The translations under genes and the position numbers were made by a program. Shown piece by piece: positions 1-6,079 of a stretch of 6,346 nucleotides of DNA. Location: the NCBI GenBank assembly GCA_022571135.1, contig JACZYK010000053.1, positions 5,323-11,668 on the forward strand, given 5' to 3'. The stretch's first letter is position 1. Each line of letters begins with the position of its first letter. The notes below the pieces were generated by a model. It was not told the DNA's origin and did no database searches. It worked only from the letters and a program-made list of their open reading frames with translations. Origin of the DNA: Bacteroidota bacterium (lineage in GTDB: Bacteria; Bacteroidota; Rhodothermia; Rhodothermales; UBA10348).

Positions 1-1
1 A

Positions 2-877
2 ATCGATTTCAACCTATTCGGAGATCGTCTCTTCGGCGGCAACGACGTAAACGAGACGCGCGGACTTCTGCCCTATGAGAAGCCCAGAACATTCAATATC
101 CGCTCGTCTTTCGAGACAGATTCGAGGCGTCAGTGGCAACTGAAGCCCAGTCTTCGTGCGGATCTGTCGGAGGATGGCGGTCGCAATATCAATCTCAAGG
201 TGGATGCCAAGTGGGATGCCGGATCGCGACTGAATCTGTCTGGATCCGTTTCGGTTACCAACGGCAATAACGAGAGAGCCTGGGCCTCAAACGAATCCTT
301 TCGCCTTTCGGGCCGAATCTGGGAAATCGGGACCGAAAGTTTTTCACCTAGCAGCCTGGAGGATGAGGACTTTCAGGCCATAGCCGCAGGAGACAAACTC
401 TCCTCGATCCTGGATCCTGTCGTTCCATATGATGAATCGGGGACGTACTACGTATCCCTGTTCGGTCGGCGCGATACAAGGACGATGGATATCACGCTCA
501 GAAGCAACATCGCGTTTTCACCCCACCTGTCCATTCAGGTGTATGGACAGCTGTTCGTGGCGCGAGGACGCTACGAAGACTTCGCCATTCTACAGGACAG
601 AGATTCACTCGTCGGTTTTGACGCTTACACCAAGAATCACGACTTCGCGTTCAGTTCTTTTCAGACCAATACGGTCCTTCGCTGGGAGTATCGGCCCGGC
701 TCGACGCTCTTTTTCGTGTGGACCCACTCCCGACGCGGGAGAGCCGAGATCAATCCGCTGGATCCGACGGCGATATCGCCCTACGGGACGGGGACATTCG
801 ATCAGATTTCAGACACGTTCGGTGTGTTTCCGCAGAACGTGTTCCTGATCAAGCTGAACTACCTGTTCCTGCAGTAG
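2..877 (+). CDS. DUF5916-type outer-membrane-like protein, C-terminal part (5' end outside window)
   Basis: The reading frame is open from base 2 with no stop before TAG at 875-877, so the gene enters from the left; an internal GTG at 200 is not its start. About 291 C-terminal residues are visible. The final third carries wording I associate with DUF5916 proteins: LRWEYRPGSTLFFVWTHSR, then an ending NVFLIKLNYLFLQ. These proteins often carry an N-terminal CBM9-like carbohydrate-binding domain, which would lie outside the window. Many short stretches alternate polar and hydrophobic residues (for example ITLRSNIAF, LSIQVYGQLFVA) and the last residues are aromatic-rich, which fits an outer-membrane beta-barrel; this is inference. 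The family has no settled biochemical function that I can name. It faces rlpA tail to tail across 41 bases, and I see no convincing terminator hairpin between them. Confidence 0.8.
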   Translation: MDFNLFGDRLFGGNDVNETRGLLPYEKPRTFNIRSSFETDSRRQWQLKPSLRADLSEDGGRNINLKVDAKWDAGSRLNLSGSVSVTNGNNERAWASNESFRLSGRIWEIGTESFSPSSLEDEDFQAIAAGDKLSSILDPVVPYDESGTYYVSLFGRRDTRTMDITLRSNIAFSPHLSIQVYGQLFVARGRYEDFAILQDRDSLVGFDAYTKNHDFAFSSFQTNTVLRWEYRPGSTLFFVWTHSRRGRAEINPLDPTAISPYGTGTFDQISDTFGVFPQNVFLIKLNYLFLQ

Positions 878-918
878 GCTGGTGACGCCTGGCGCCGCCT
901 CCCGGATGCCATCGAACT

Positions 919-1653
919 TCAGGGACTGATTTCTCGCAGAAAACTGTCATGGCCACGCTTCCAGAGCTCCTTCTGCGCAACCCGCGCCGGTTTTTCGTGT
1001 AAGAATCGGCTGTAATACACCCTGTAGTGGACAGTGCTTTCGAGCGGTACTTCCGCGATCCAGCTCGTCTCGAACCCTAGCGCAAAACTCGATGCCGCAT
1101 CTCTGGTCGAGAATACGCCGATCTGTAATGTATACGCGGCGGACGCGACTACTTCTCCAGCGGAAACGTCTTGCCGCGCCGCCAGTGCGCGATCGTTCTC
1201 GTTACGCCGCTCCATCGCTCGGCGAGTGTCTGGACGGGACACGGCAAGCGCTTTTGATGGTACGATGGAGCGTACCGAGAGCGCCTGGATGTGAACACGG
1301 GCCACGCCGCTCTCCAGGATGCCCAGTTTCCGGGCGGCAGCCCCCGACAGATCGATGATATGTTCGGGACCCGAAACCATCCGGTCATTGACGCGAACGA
1401 CTATGGTTCGCCTGTCGTCCACTCGCGTCACGCGAATCATCGTATCGAACGGTAAGTTCGGGTGCGCAGCGGTCAGCGCTTCATGATCGTAGATCTCCCC
1501 ACTGGCTGTCCTCGAACCGTGTGTCCCTCGATTGTACCAGCTGGCGAAACCCTCTTCGTCTATGGGTTGTGCATATACATACTGCAACCCCGTAAACAGG
1601 AACAGCGCAATCGACCACAATAATGCTGATTTAGAACATTCTGCCCTTAACAT
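919..1653 (-). CDS. rlpA: RlpA-like septal ring lytic transglycosylase family protein with SPOR domain
   Basis: Predicted 244-residue secreted protein. Residues 1-28 form a signal peptide: a short basic start, a hydrophobic core (ALLWSIALFLFTG) and a VYA|Q signal peptidase I site. Residues about 34-127 are a double-psi beta-barrel of RlpA type, with GFASWYN, SGEIYDHEALTAAHPNLPF and VVRVNDRM, then IIDLSGAAARKLGI. The Glu of SGE (E53), the His of TAAH (H64) and the Asp of VNDR (D90) match the positions regarded as catalytic in lytic RlpA proteins. Residues about 172-240 form a SPOR domain (AYTLQIGVFSTRDAAS...), which in this family binds denuded glycan strands at the septum. RlpA is classically an outer-membrane lipoprotein, but no lipobox is visible here; the only early Cys (C6) precedes the hydrophobic core. 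The frame is open upstream to an ATG at 1836, but the ATG at 1653 sits directly before the signal peptide and is preferred. A purine-rich GGGGTAGAG lies just upstream, a modest ribosome binding site. Confidence 0.88.
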   Translation of the reverse strand: MLRAECSKSALLWSIALFLFTGLQYVYAQPIDEEGFASWYNRGTHGSRTASGEIYDHEALTAAHPNLPFDTMIRVTRVDDRRTIVVRVNDRMVSGPEHIIDLSGAAARKLGILESGVARVHIQALSVRSIVPSKALAVSRPDTRRAMERRNENDRALAARQDVSAGEVVASAAYTLQIGVFSTRDAASSFALGFETSWIAEVPLESTVHYRVYYSRFLHEKPARVAQKELWKRGHDSFLREISP

Positions 1654-2062
1654 TTCTCTACCCCATCGGTTTGTTCTCTGCATGGCCCGGATGCGATCGA
1701 GGGCGTAAGCGAAACCCATGCCATGAACCGACTCGATATGCTGCGGTGGCAACGCCATCAGCCACAGCGACGGTTTATGTGCACTCTTTCGGGGATAATC
1801 AGCGTTTCCGGTGGCCTGGAAGTAAGTCGAGCACAATATTTGGCATTTGTCAGCCCCCGCAAGGAGAGGTGACCATACCGAGGACAGGCTACACGTCGAA
1901 ATGACAAATTTTCCTCACTACCGGTAAACGTGTCCGTCGGAAAACGGATAAATACCCGAACTACCGCTCGGCTAGCCGATATTGTGTTCTCATGTCGGGG
2001 ACTTCTGACTAGGGTCCGTTAACGGGCGGCTACAGGGGGCTTCCACGCAGCGTTAACAGGTC
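1654..2062. other. 409-base intergenic region without a convincing gene
   Basis: This lies between the rlpA start and the clpS stop, both on the minus strand, so it should hold the clpS transcript end and the rlpA promoter. I found no recognisable protein, tRNA, riboswitch core or clear intrinsic terminator (stem plus T-run) on either strand. Short symmetric sites are present: TCGGCTAGCCGA at 1968-1979, CCGTTAACGG at 2016-2025 and a second GTTAAC at 2052-2057. An 8-base inverted repeat ATTTGTCA/TGACAAAT sits at 1845-1852 and 1902-1909. All are near chance frequency. The minus frame of rlpA stays open to 1836, but those 61 extra residues resemble nothing I know. Confidence 0.5.
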
Positions 2063-2410
2063 CTAACCTTGAAGCTCGGTAACGAGCTCTATTTCCCGGA
2101 GCACGGACTGGACGCGAAAGCACTTCTCAAACGACCCCTCAAATACGCCGGCCTTACCCTGCGTGTGAACCTGCCACGCCAGGCTCTCGGCGTCTCTGAT
2201 CGGACATCCGATTGCTTTGACAAGTTGGATGATTACGTCGTCGAACGAATGGATATGATCATTGAACAGCACTACGAACCACGGATTGTCCAGGCTCGAC
2301 TCCGTCTCCTCGGCGATGGCTACGGTGATCTTCTTCTCCGGCACGGCCTCCGCTTCCAGAGACGGAGTCTCTACCGGAATTACCGCCACACCTGATTGTT
2401 CGTAGTACAT
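2063..2410 (-). CDS. clpS: ATP-dependent Clp protease adaptor ClpS
   Basis: ClpS binds the N-domain of ClpA/ClpC-type unfoldases and delivers proteins with bulky hydrophobic N-terminal residues (N-degrons) for degradation in the cytoplasm. From the ATG at 2410 the protein has 115 residues: an acidic, low-complexity N-terminal tail of about 42 residues, then the ClpS core (43-115). Core wording is WFVVLFNDHIHSFDDVIIQL ... AWQVHTQGKAGVFEGSFE. By comparison with the E. coli protein, N50, D51 and H82 correspond to the ligands of the substrate alpha-amino group. F56 stands where E. coli has the gatekeeper Met40. The frame is open upstream to 2491, inside purS, but that extension would overlap the whole 3' end of purS, so the ATG 11 bases after the purS stop is chosen. 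No good Shine-Dalgarno precedes it (GAGG is about 17 bases away), so translation may be coupled to purS. It is the last gene of the leftward cluster. Confidence 0.87.
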   Translation of the reverse strand: MYYEQSGVAVIPVETPSLEAEAVPEKKITVAIAEETESSLDNPWFVVLFNDHIHSFDDVIIQLVKAIGCPIRDAESLAWQVHTQGKAGVFEGSFEKCFRVQSVLREIELVTELQG

Positions 2411-2421
2411 TCTCAAGGCGT

Positions 2422-2676
2422 TCAGCCCTCTGTCGAGACGATCTGTATATCGAAATCTTCCATGACTGGATTGGCCAGAAGTTTCCGGCACGCTTCGCGC
2501 GCCACTGTTTCCGCCGTCTCGACGGACTCGGCATCGATACCCATTTCGATGTACTTCCCGATACGCACCTGATCGATGTTCTCGAAACCGAGATGAGTGA
2601 GCGCATTATGCGCCGCTTTTCCCTGCGGGTCAAGAATGGACGAACGGAGGGTGATATTGATTCGGGCCTTGTACAT
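2422..2676 (-). CDS. purS: Phosphoribosylformylglycinamidine synthase subunit PurS
   Basis: PurS is the small subunit of the split FGAM synthase (PurS-PurQ-PurL) in de novo purine synthesis. It bridges the glutaminase PurQ and the synthetase PurL, which convert FGAR, ATP and glutamine to FGAM. The 84-residue length equals that of typical PurS proteins. Family hallmarks are the start MYKARINITL, the ILDPQG motif (residues 14-19), VRIGKYIEM (37-45) and EACRKLLANPVMEDF near the C terminus. No purQ or purL is visible in the window. It lies 99 bases downstream of pssA and 11 bases upstream of clpS on the same strand. There is no strong Shine-Dalgarno; a small CGGC-AA-GCCG inverted repeat directly precedes the start codon. 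A longer overlapping minus-strand frame (2259-2738) is only a shadow. Confidence 0.95.
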   Translation of the reverse strand: MYKARINITLRSSILDPQGKAAHNALTHLGFENIDQVRIGKYIEMGIDAESVETAETVAREACRKLLANPVMEDFDIQIVSTEG

Positions 2677-2775
2677 CGGCTTGCCGGATATGAAAAAGGA
2701 GAAGGGTTCTCTTGGGCGAGAAGATAATCAAAGCGCACGTTTCCGTAGGAATCCTGGGCGCGAATTCAATGCTTT

Positions 2776-3618
2776 TCAGGATTCGTCGTCGATCTCCGCA
2801 GCGGCGACGGCTCGCACGATCAGGAAAATGGCCCGGCCGATTCCGATAATCAGGTATGTAAACACGACGACCAGTACGCCCAGTTCGAGGAGTACGATCA
2901 TCAGCACGACAGCCAGACCGTAGAGTCCGGCCTTGACCGGATGCCTCTTCATGTAGTTGGCAGACGGCCTGGGCACCGTATCAAAAGAGATATTAGAAAT
3001 CATCAGACCCGACAGCACAACTACCATCGGGATCAGCACCGGAAGCTGGCCCGGCACTACGGGTTCCAGAAAATACAGGTTATCGACATTCAGGATAACG
3101 GCAACGATGGCCAGAGCCATGACCGGTATCGGAAGCCCGGTGAAGAATTCCCTTTTCTCGCCTTCGAAGTTCACGTTGAAGCGCGCAAGTCGTACGGCGC
3201 CGCAAATAGCGGGGAGAGAAGCCACGATTACTCCCGGAACTCCGTACGCGGACAGGCCGAACACATAGAGCAAGAACGACGGAGCCACACCGAAGGATAC
3301 GATATCGGCCATGGAGTCCAACTCGACGCCGAACAGACTCGATCCGTTGGTAAGGCGCGCCATCATTCCGTCAAGAACGTCGAAAAAACCGGCCAGGACG
3401 ATCAGCCATGCTGCAGACTCGAAGCGGGATTCCAGAATCAGTGTCAGCGACAGAAAACCGCAGAACAGATTCATTAGCGTGAAGAACGAGGGCACAGCCG
3501 CGCGGGGAATTCTTCTCCTCGTCCTCGTTCCACGCGATTCGCGATAGGCGCTGAGTCTTTGACGAAACCTTCTCTGCTTCAAGCCCGGGCGAATTTTTCG
3601 ATGTCTTGCACCCAGCAT
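2776..3618 (-). CDS. pssA: CDP-diacylglycerol--serine O-phosphatidyltransferase (PssA)
   Basis: This integral membrane enzyme makes phosphatidylserine from CDP-diacylglycerol and L-serine. The 280-residue product contains the complete CDP-alcohol phosphatidyltransferase signature D-x2-DG-x2-AR-x8-G-x3-D-x3-D: D80, D83, G84, A87, R88, G97, D101 and D105 are all present. About six to eight hydrophobic segments follow a strongly basic N-terminal stretch of about 40 residues (RKIRPGLKQRRFRQRL...), which should stay cytoplasmic. The context VRLARFNV and FTGLPIPV matches bacterial type II PssA. The start is well supported: ATG at 3618 shares its A with the psd stop (TGATG), and AGGAGG lies four bases upstream. 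Coupling with psd, the next enzyme of the pathway, confirms the assignment over phosphatidylglycerophosphate synthase. Confidence 0.95.
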   Translation of the reverse strand: MLGARHRKIRPGLKQRRFRQRLSAYRESRGTRTRRRIPRAAVPSFFTLMNLFCGFLSLTLILESRFESAAWLIVLAGFFDVLDGMMARLTNGSSLFGVELDSMADIVSFGVAPSFLLYVFGLSAYGVPGVIVASLPAICGAVRLARFNVNFEGEKREFFTGLPIPVMALAIVAVILNVDNLYFLEPVVPGQLPVLIPMVVVLSGLMISNISFDTVPRPSANYMKRHPVKAGLYGLAVVLMIVLLELGVLVVVFTYLIIGIGRAIFLIVRAVAAAEIDDES

Positions 3619-4301
3619 CAGTCCTCCTCGTCATCCAGTCCAGGCCCTCGACGAGCAAACCGCCCGAGCACGGTCTCTCCGCCGCGGACCCGATCCCCGA
3701 CGTGCACATCTATTTCGGCATCCATGGGAACGAGCACGTCCATTCGAGAGCCGAATTTCACGATCCCGAAGCGATCGCCGGCTCCAACCGAATCCCCCTC
3801 AGCGACGTAGTATACAATGCGCCGCGCCACGGCCCCCGCGATCTGTTTGAACAACACTTTCGCTCCCGATGGATGGACGAGTCCCAGTTCAGAGCGTTCG
3901 TTTTTTTCGCTCGCCTTCGGATGCCATGCAACCAGGTATTCCCCCGGGATATACCGCTCAAATTCGATCACTCCGTCTGCCGGAATACGATTCACATGTA
4001 CATTCAGGGGCGACATGAAAATGGACACCAGCTTGGCCCGCTCTTTCAGGAAGATGGTTTCCTCTACCTCGTCCACCACGACGACCTTGCCGTCGGCCGG
4101 CGAGAGCAGTAGATATTCGGCGTCCGTCGGAATCTTACGGTCGGGATCCCTGAAGAAGTAGAGCGTGAAGGCGGCGATTAAAAAGCCCAGAAGGAACAGT
4201 CCCAGAGACCAGCTCCTATCGAGCCATAAACCGAGCCAGGCCAGTGTCATACCCAGTACAATCGCCCCTGCAATCAGAGCGTATCCCTCTCGCGCAAACA
4301 T
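3618..4301 (-). CDS. psd: Phosphatidylserine decarboxylase proenzyme
   Basis: Converts phosphatidylserine to phosphatidylethanolamine at the membrane, using a pyruvoyl group formed by self-cleavage. The 227-residue product begins MFAREGY, then has two hydrophobic segments (about 6-27 and 31-50) followed by FFRDPDRKIP, typical of the short phosphatidylserine decarboxylase family. The domain continues with LSPADGKVV (Asp70) and FMSPLNVHVNRIPADG (His102). FGIVKFGSRMDV provides the G184-S185 self-cleavage site, where the serine becomes the pyruvoyl of the small alpha subunit. The C terminus is very acidic (DDEED). The frame also allows a GTG start at 4367, adding 22 residues, but family proteins begin at the AREGY region, so ATG 4301 is preferred. 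It is first gene of the leftward cluster, divergent from mtaB. Confidence 0.93.
   Translation of the reverse strand: MFAREGYALIAGAIVLGMTLAWLGLWLDRSWSLGLFLLGFLIAAFTLYFFRDPDRKIPTDAEYLLLSPADGKVVVVDEVEETIFLKERAKLVSIFMSPLNVHVNRIPADGVIEFERYIPGEYLVAWHPKASEKNERSELGLVHPSGAKVLFKQIAGAVARRIVYYVAEGDSVGAGDRFGIVKFGSRMDVLVPMDAEIDVHVGDRVRGGETVLGRFARRGPGLDDEED
3623..3628 (-). promoter_or_regulatory. Shine-Dalgarno of pssA, inside the psd 3' end
   Basis: A perfect AGGAGG on the minus strand lies four bases before the pssA ATG. It is built from the codons for the acidic C-terminal residues of Psd (GAC GAG GAG GAC). With the TGATG stop/start overlap this indicates translational coupling of psd and pssA. Confidence 0.75.
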
Positions 4302-4311
4302 CCAGATTTCG

Positions 4312-4340
4312 ATCGTATTCTTGTGGATTTGAAACCCCAA
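4312..4340 (-). promoter_or_regulatory. Possible sigma-70-like promoter for the psd-pssA-purS-clpS cluster
   Basis: On the minus strand TTGGGG (4340-4335) and TACGAT (4317-4312) are separated by exactly 17 bases. They match the -35 and -10 consensus at 3/6 and 4/6. The -10 ends about 10 bases before the psd ATG, so the transcript would be almost leaderless, which agrees with the lack of a Shine-Dalgarno there. The match is weak and could be chance; it is reported because the 89-base divergent gap must hold promoters for both directions. Confidence 0.2.
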
Positions 4341-4390
4341 AATACCTGTTTCGTTGCACAGCCGCACTACCTTCTCATCCGATTGTCGCC

Positions 4391-5995
4391 ATGCGAACGA
4401 TTTCCTTTCATACGCTCGGCTGTAAACTAAATTACGCCGAAACCGGTGCTCTGGGACGAGAATTCGAAAGCCGAGACTTCAAGGTCGTTCCTGTCGGGCA
4501 GTCCGCCGATGTGACTGTGATCAATACGTGCTCGGTTACCAACGAGGCAGAGCGAAAGTGCCGCCAGATCATTCGTCGCGTGTTGCGGGGAAATCCGGAT
4601 ACATTCGTCATCGTAACCGGTTATGCGCAGTTGCGCTCAGAAGAAGTCGCGGCCATTCCCGGCGTCGACTGGGTTCTCGGAACGCACGAGAGATTTCATC
4701 TTTTCGACTATATCGAGTCGTTTGCGAAAGGCGAGAATACTCAGGTCGAGGTCAGTTGCATCGATAATATCGACTCGTTCGGGCCGGCCTATGCGGCGAG
4801 CGAGCGAACCCGCGCGTTTTTGAAAATCCAGGATGGCTGCGACTACACCTGTTCATTTTGCACCATTCCGGCAGCCCGGGGCAAGAGCAGGTCTTCGTCA
4901 ATCGATGCCGTTGTCATCCAGGCCGAGGAGATCGCGAGCGCCGGATTCCGGGAGATTGTCCTCAGCGGTGTCAATATCGGACTGTTCGGACAGGATACGG
5001 GGGAGTCGCTCGCCCGGTTGTTTCGCCGACTGGATGGAGTCAGCGGCATCGAGAGATACCGTATTTCGTCGATCGAGCCTAATCTGTTGACGAATGAACT
5101 GATTGAATTTGTAGCCTCCTCAAAAAGGTTTATGCCGCATTTTCACATCCCGCTTCAGAGCGGAGACGACTTCGTACTCGGTAAAATGAGACGGCGATAC
5201 GTCCGGGCTCAATACCGGGATCGTATCGAAAGCATTCGGAAATCTATGCCGCATGCCGGCATCGGGGTCGATGTGATCGTAGGATTTCCGGCCGAGACAG
5301 AGATTCGATTCCAGAACACATTCGAGTTCCTGAGCGAACTGCCCGTCTCCTACCTGCATGTCTTCACGTACTCTGAAAGACCGGGTACGGTCGCCGTCGA
5401 TCAGCATTCTCTGATGGGCGGAAGGTCGGTGCCCAAACATGACCGTTCGCGCCGCAATCGGAGGCTCCGCGTTCTGTCTCAGAAAAAACGCCACACCTTT
5501 TATTCCGGATTTCTGGGATCAGTTAGATCCGTCCTCTGGGAGTCGGGGGAGCACAGCGGGCGCATATACGGTTTCACTGACAACTACATCCGGGTAGAAC
5601 GCGATATCGACCGCCGGGTAATCGGATCGGTTCCGAGGCCTGCCACTCTGGAAACCCTCTATCCGCTCCTCCAACGGGCGCTCGAGGACACTCCGCGCCG
5701 GGCGGCGCGAACACCCACCCAGCTTCCCGGGCGCTGCACCTTCGCCGATCGACGTTGGACGGGTGCGGTGACTTCACTTTCCGAAGATGGTTGTTTGTTT
5801 CTCACCAACAGTCCGATAGCACCTGAGACGCAGCTCAATCTGCTCTTCCCGCTACCCCGGGGTCGGATGATTTCGACTCGTGCACGGGTGATCGAAAAGC
5901 GCGGCGATGGTGTGGGCATGGTGTTCGAGGGAATCCCCGCGCCGGTCCGTAAAGTTGTTTCCGAATACGTCGAGAGCCGACTCGCCACCCTCTAG
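4391..5995 (+). CDS. mtaB: MtaB-type tRNA t6A37 methylthiotransferase fused to a C-terminal PilZ domain; auxiliary-cluster Cys missing
   Basis: MtaB adds a methylthio group to t6A37 of ANN-decoding tRNAs using two [4Fe-4S] clusters and SAM. This protein has 534 residues, against about 430-460 for usual MtaB. Order: UPF0004 domain about 1-105 (FHTLGCKLN with C11, INTCSVTN with C47), radical SAM domain about 135-365 with CxxxCxxC at C150, C154, C157 (DGCDYTCSFC), TRAM-like domain about 370-430 (GFTDNYIRVE), then PilZ about 436-530. Core wording such as PHFHIPLQSGDDFVLGKMRR, DVIVGFPAET and LHVFTYSERPGT is typical MtaB. Two oddities are visible. The third UPF0004 cysteine, expected in VTGCYAQ, is absent: residues 75-80 read VTGYAQ. 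The C terminus carries RRAAR (R436, R440) and SLSEDG (462-467), followed by PilZ-like strands. The frame is open upstream to 4244, but ATG 4391 starts directly at the family N terminus. No Shine-Dalgarno precedes it. Activity as MtaB is inferred and made uncertain by the missing cysteine. Confidence 0.92.
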   Translation: MRTISFHTLGCKLNYAETGALGREFESRDFKVVPVGQSADVTVINTCSVTNEAERKCRQIIRRVLRGNPDTFVIVTGYAQLRSEEVAAIPGVDWVLGTHERFHLFDYIESFAKGENTQVEVSCIDNIDSFGPAYAASERTRAFLKIQDGCDYTCSFCTIPAARGKSRSSSIDAVVIQAEEIASAGFREIVLSGVNIGLFGQDTGESLARLFRRLDGVSGIERYRISSIEPNLLTNELIEFVASSKRFMPHFHIPLQSGDDFVLGKMRRRYVRAQYRDRIESIRKSMPHAGIGVDVIVGFPAETEIRFQNTFEFLSELPVSYLHVFTYSERPGTVAVDQHSLMGGRSVPKHDRSRRNRRLRVLSQKKRHTFYSGFLGSVRSVLWESGEHSGRIYGFTDNYIRVERDIDRRVIGSVPRPATLETLYPLLQRALEDTPRRAARTPTQLPGRCTFADRRWTGAVTSLSEDGCLFLTNSPIAPETQLNLLFPLPRGRMISTRARVIEKRGDGVGMVFEGIPAPVRKVVSEYVESRLATL

Positions 5996-6079
5996 CGTCC
6001 AGCTGGTCCTGTAGGCCATCTCTCACATTCCCCGATTCCGAGCCGACCTTCGCGTCGTGCTGTTGCGCGAGTTCGGCGA

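Noticed and set aside
878..918. Bidirectional terminator between the convergent DUF5916 gene and rlpA
   Set aside because: Only a GGCGCC palindrome is present. There is no stable longer stem and no T-run on either strand.
1654..1836. Longer rlpA start at 1836 (61 extra residues)
   Set aside because: The signal peptide would be buried inside the protein. ATG 1653 starts right before it.
1869..1904. Mini-frame GTG...TGA (11 codons) after AAGGAG on the plus strand
   Set aside because: The Shine-Dalgarno-like sequence is only two bases from the GTG, the peptide is very short, and no plus-strand gene follows.
1845..1909. Inverted repeat ATTTGTCA / TGACAAAT with a 49-base spacer
   Set aside because: Eight-base inverted repeats with free spacing are expected about once in a 400-base region. 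There is no further pairing next to the arms.
1921..1980. tRNA-like or riboswitch-like folding (TCCGT/ACGGA, CGGCTAGCCG)
   Set aside because: The stems are four to five bases long and do not assemble into a cloverleaf or any aptamer core I know.
2411..2491. Longer clpS start at 2491
   Set aside because: It would overlap the purS 3' end by 70 bases, and the added residues are purS DNA read in another frame.
2941..3477. 178-residue open frame on the plus strand opposite pssA
   Set aside because: It is antisense to a clear membrane enzyme, rich in His, Gln and Arg as expected for the complement of hydrophobic codons, and has no recognisable domain or ribosome binding site.
3606..4112. 168-residue open frame on the plus strand opposite psd
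   Set aside because: Shadow of psd; no domain wording and an implausible composition.
4244..4390. In-frame N-terminal extension of the mtaB protein starting at 4244
   Set aside because: MtaB proteins begin at the MxTxxFHTLGCK segment, matched by ATG 4391. The extra 49 residues overlap psd on the other strand and resemble nothing known.
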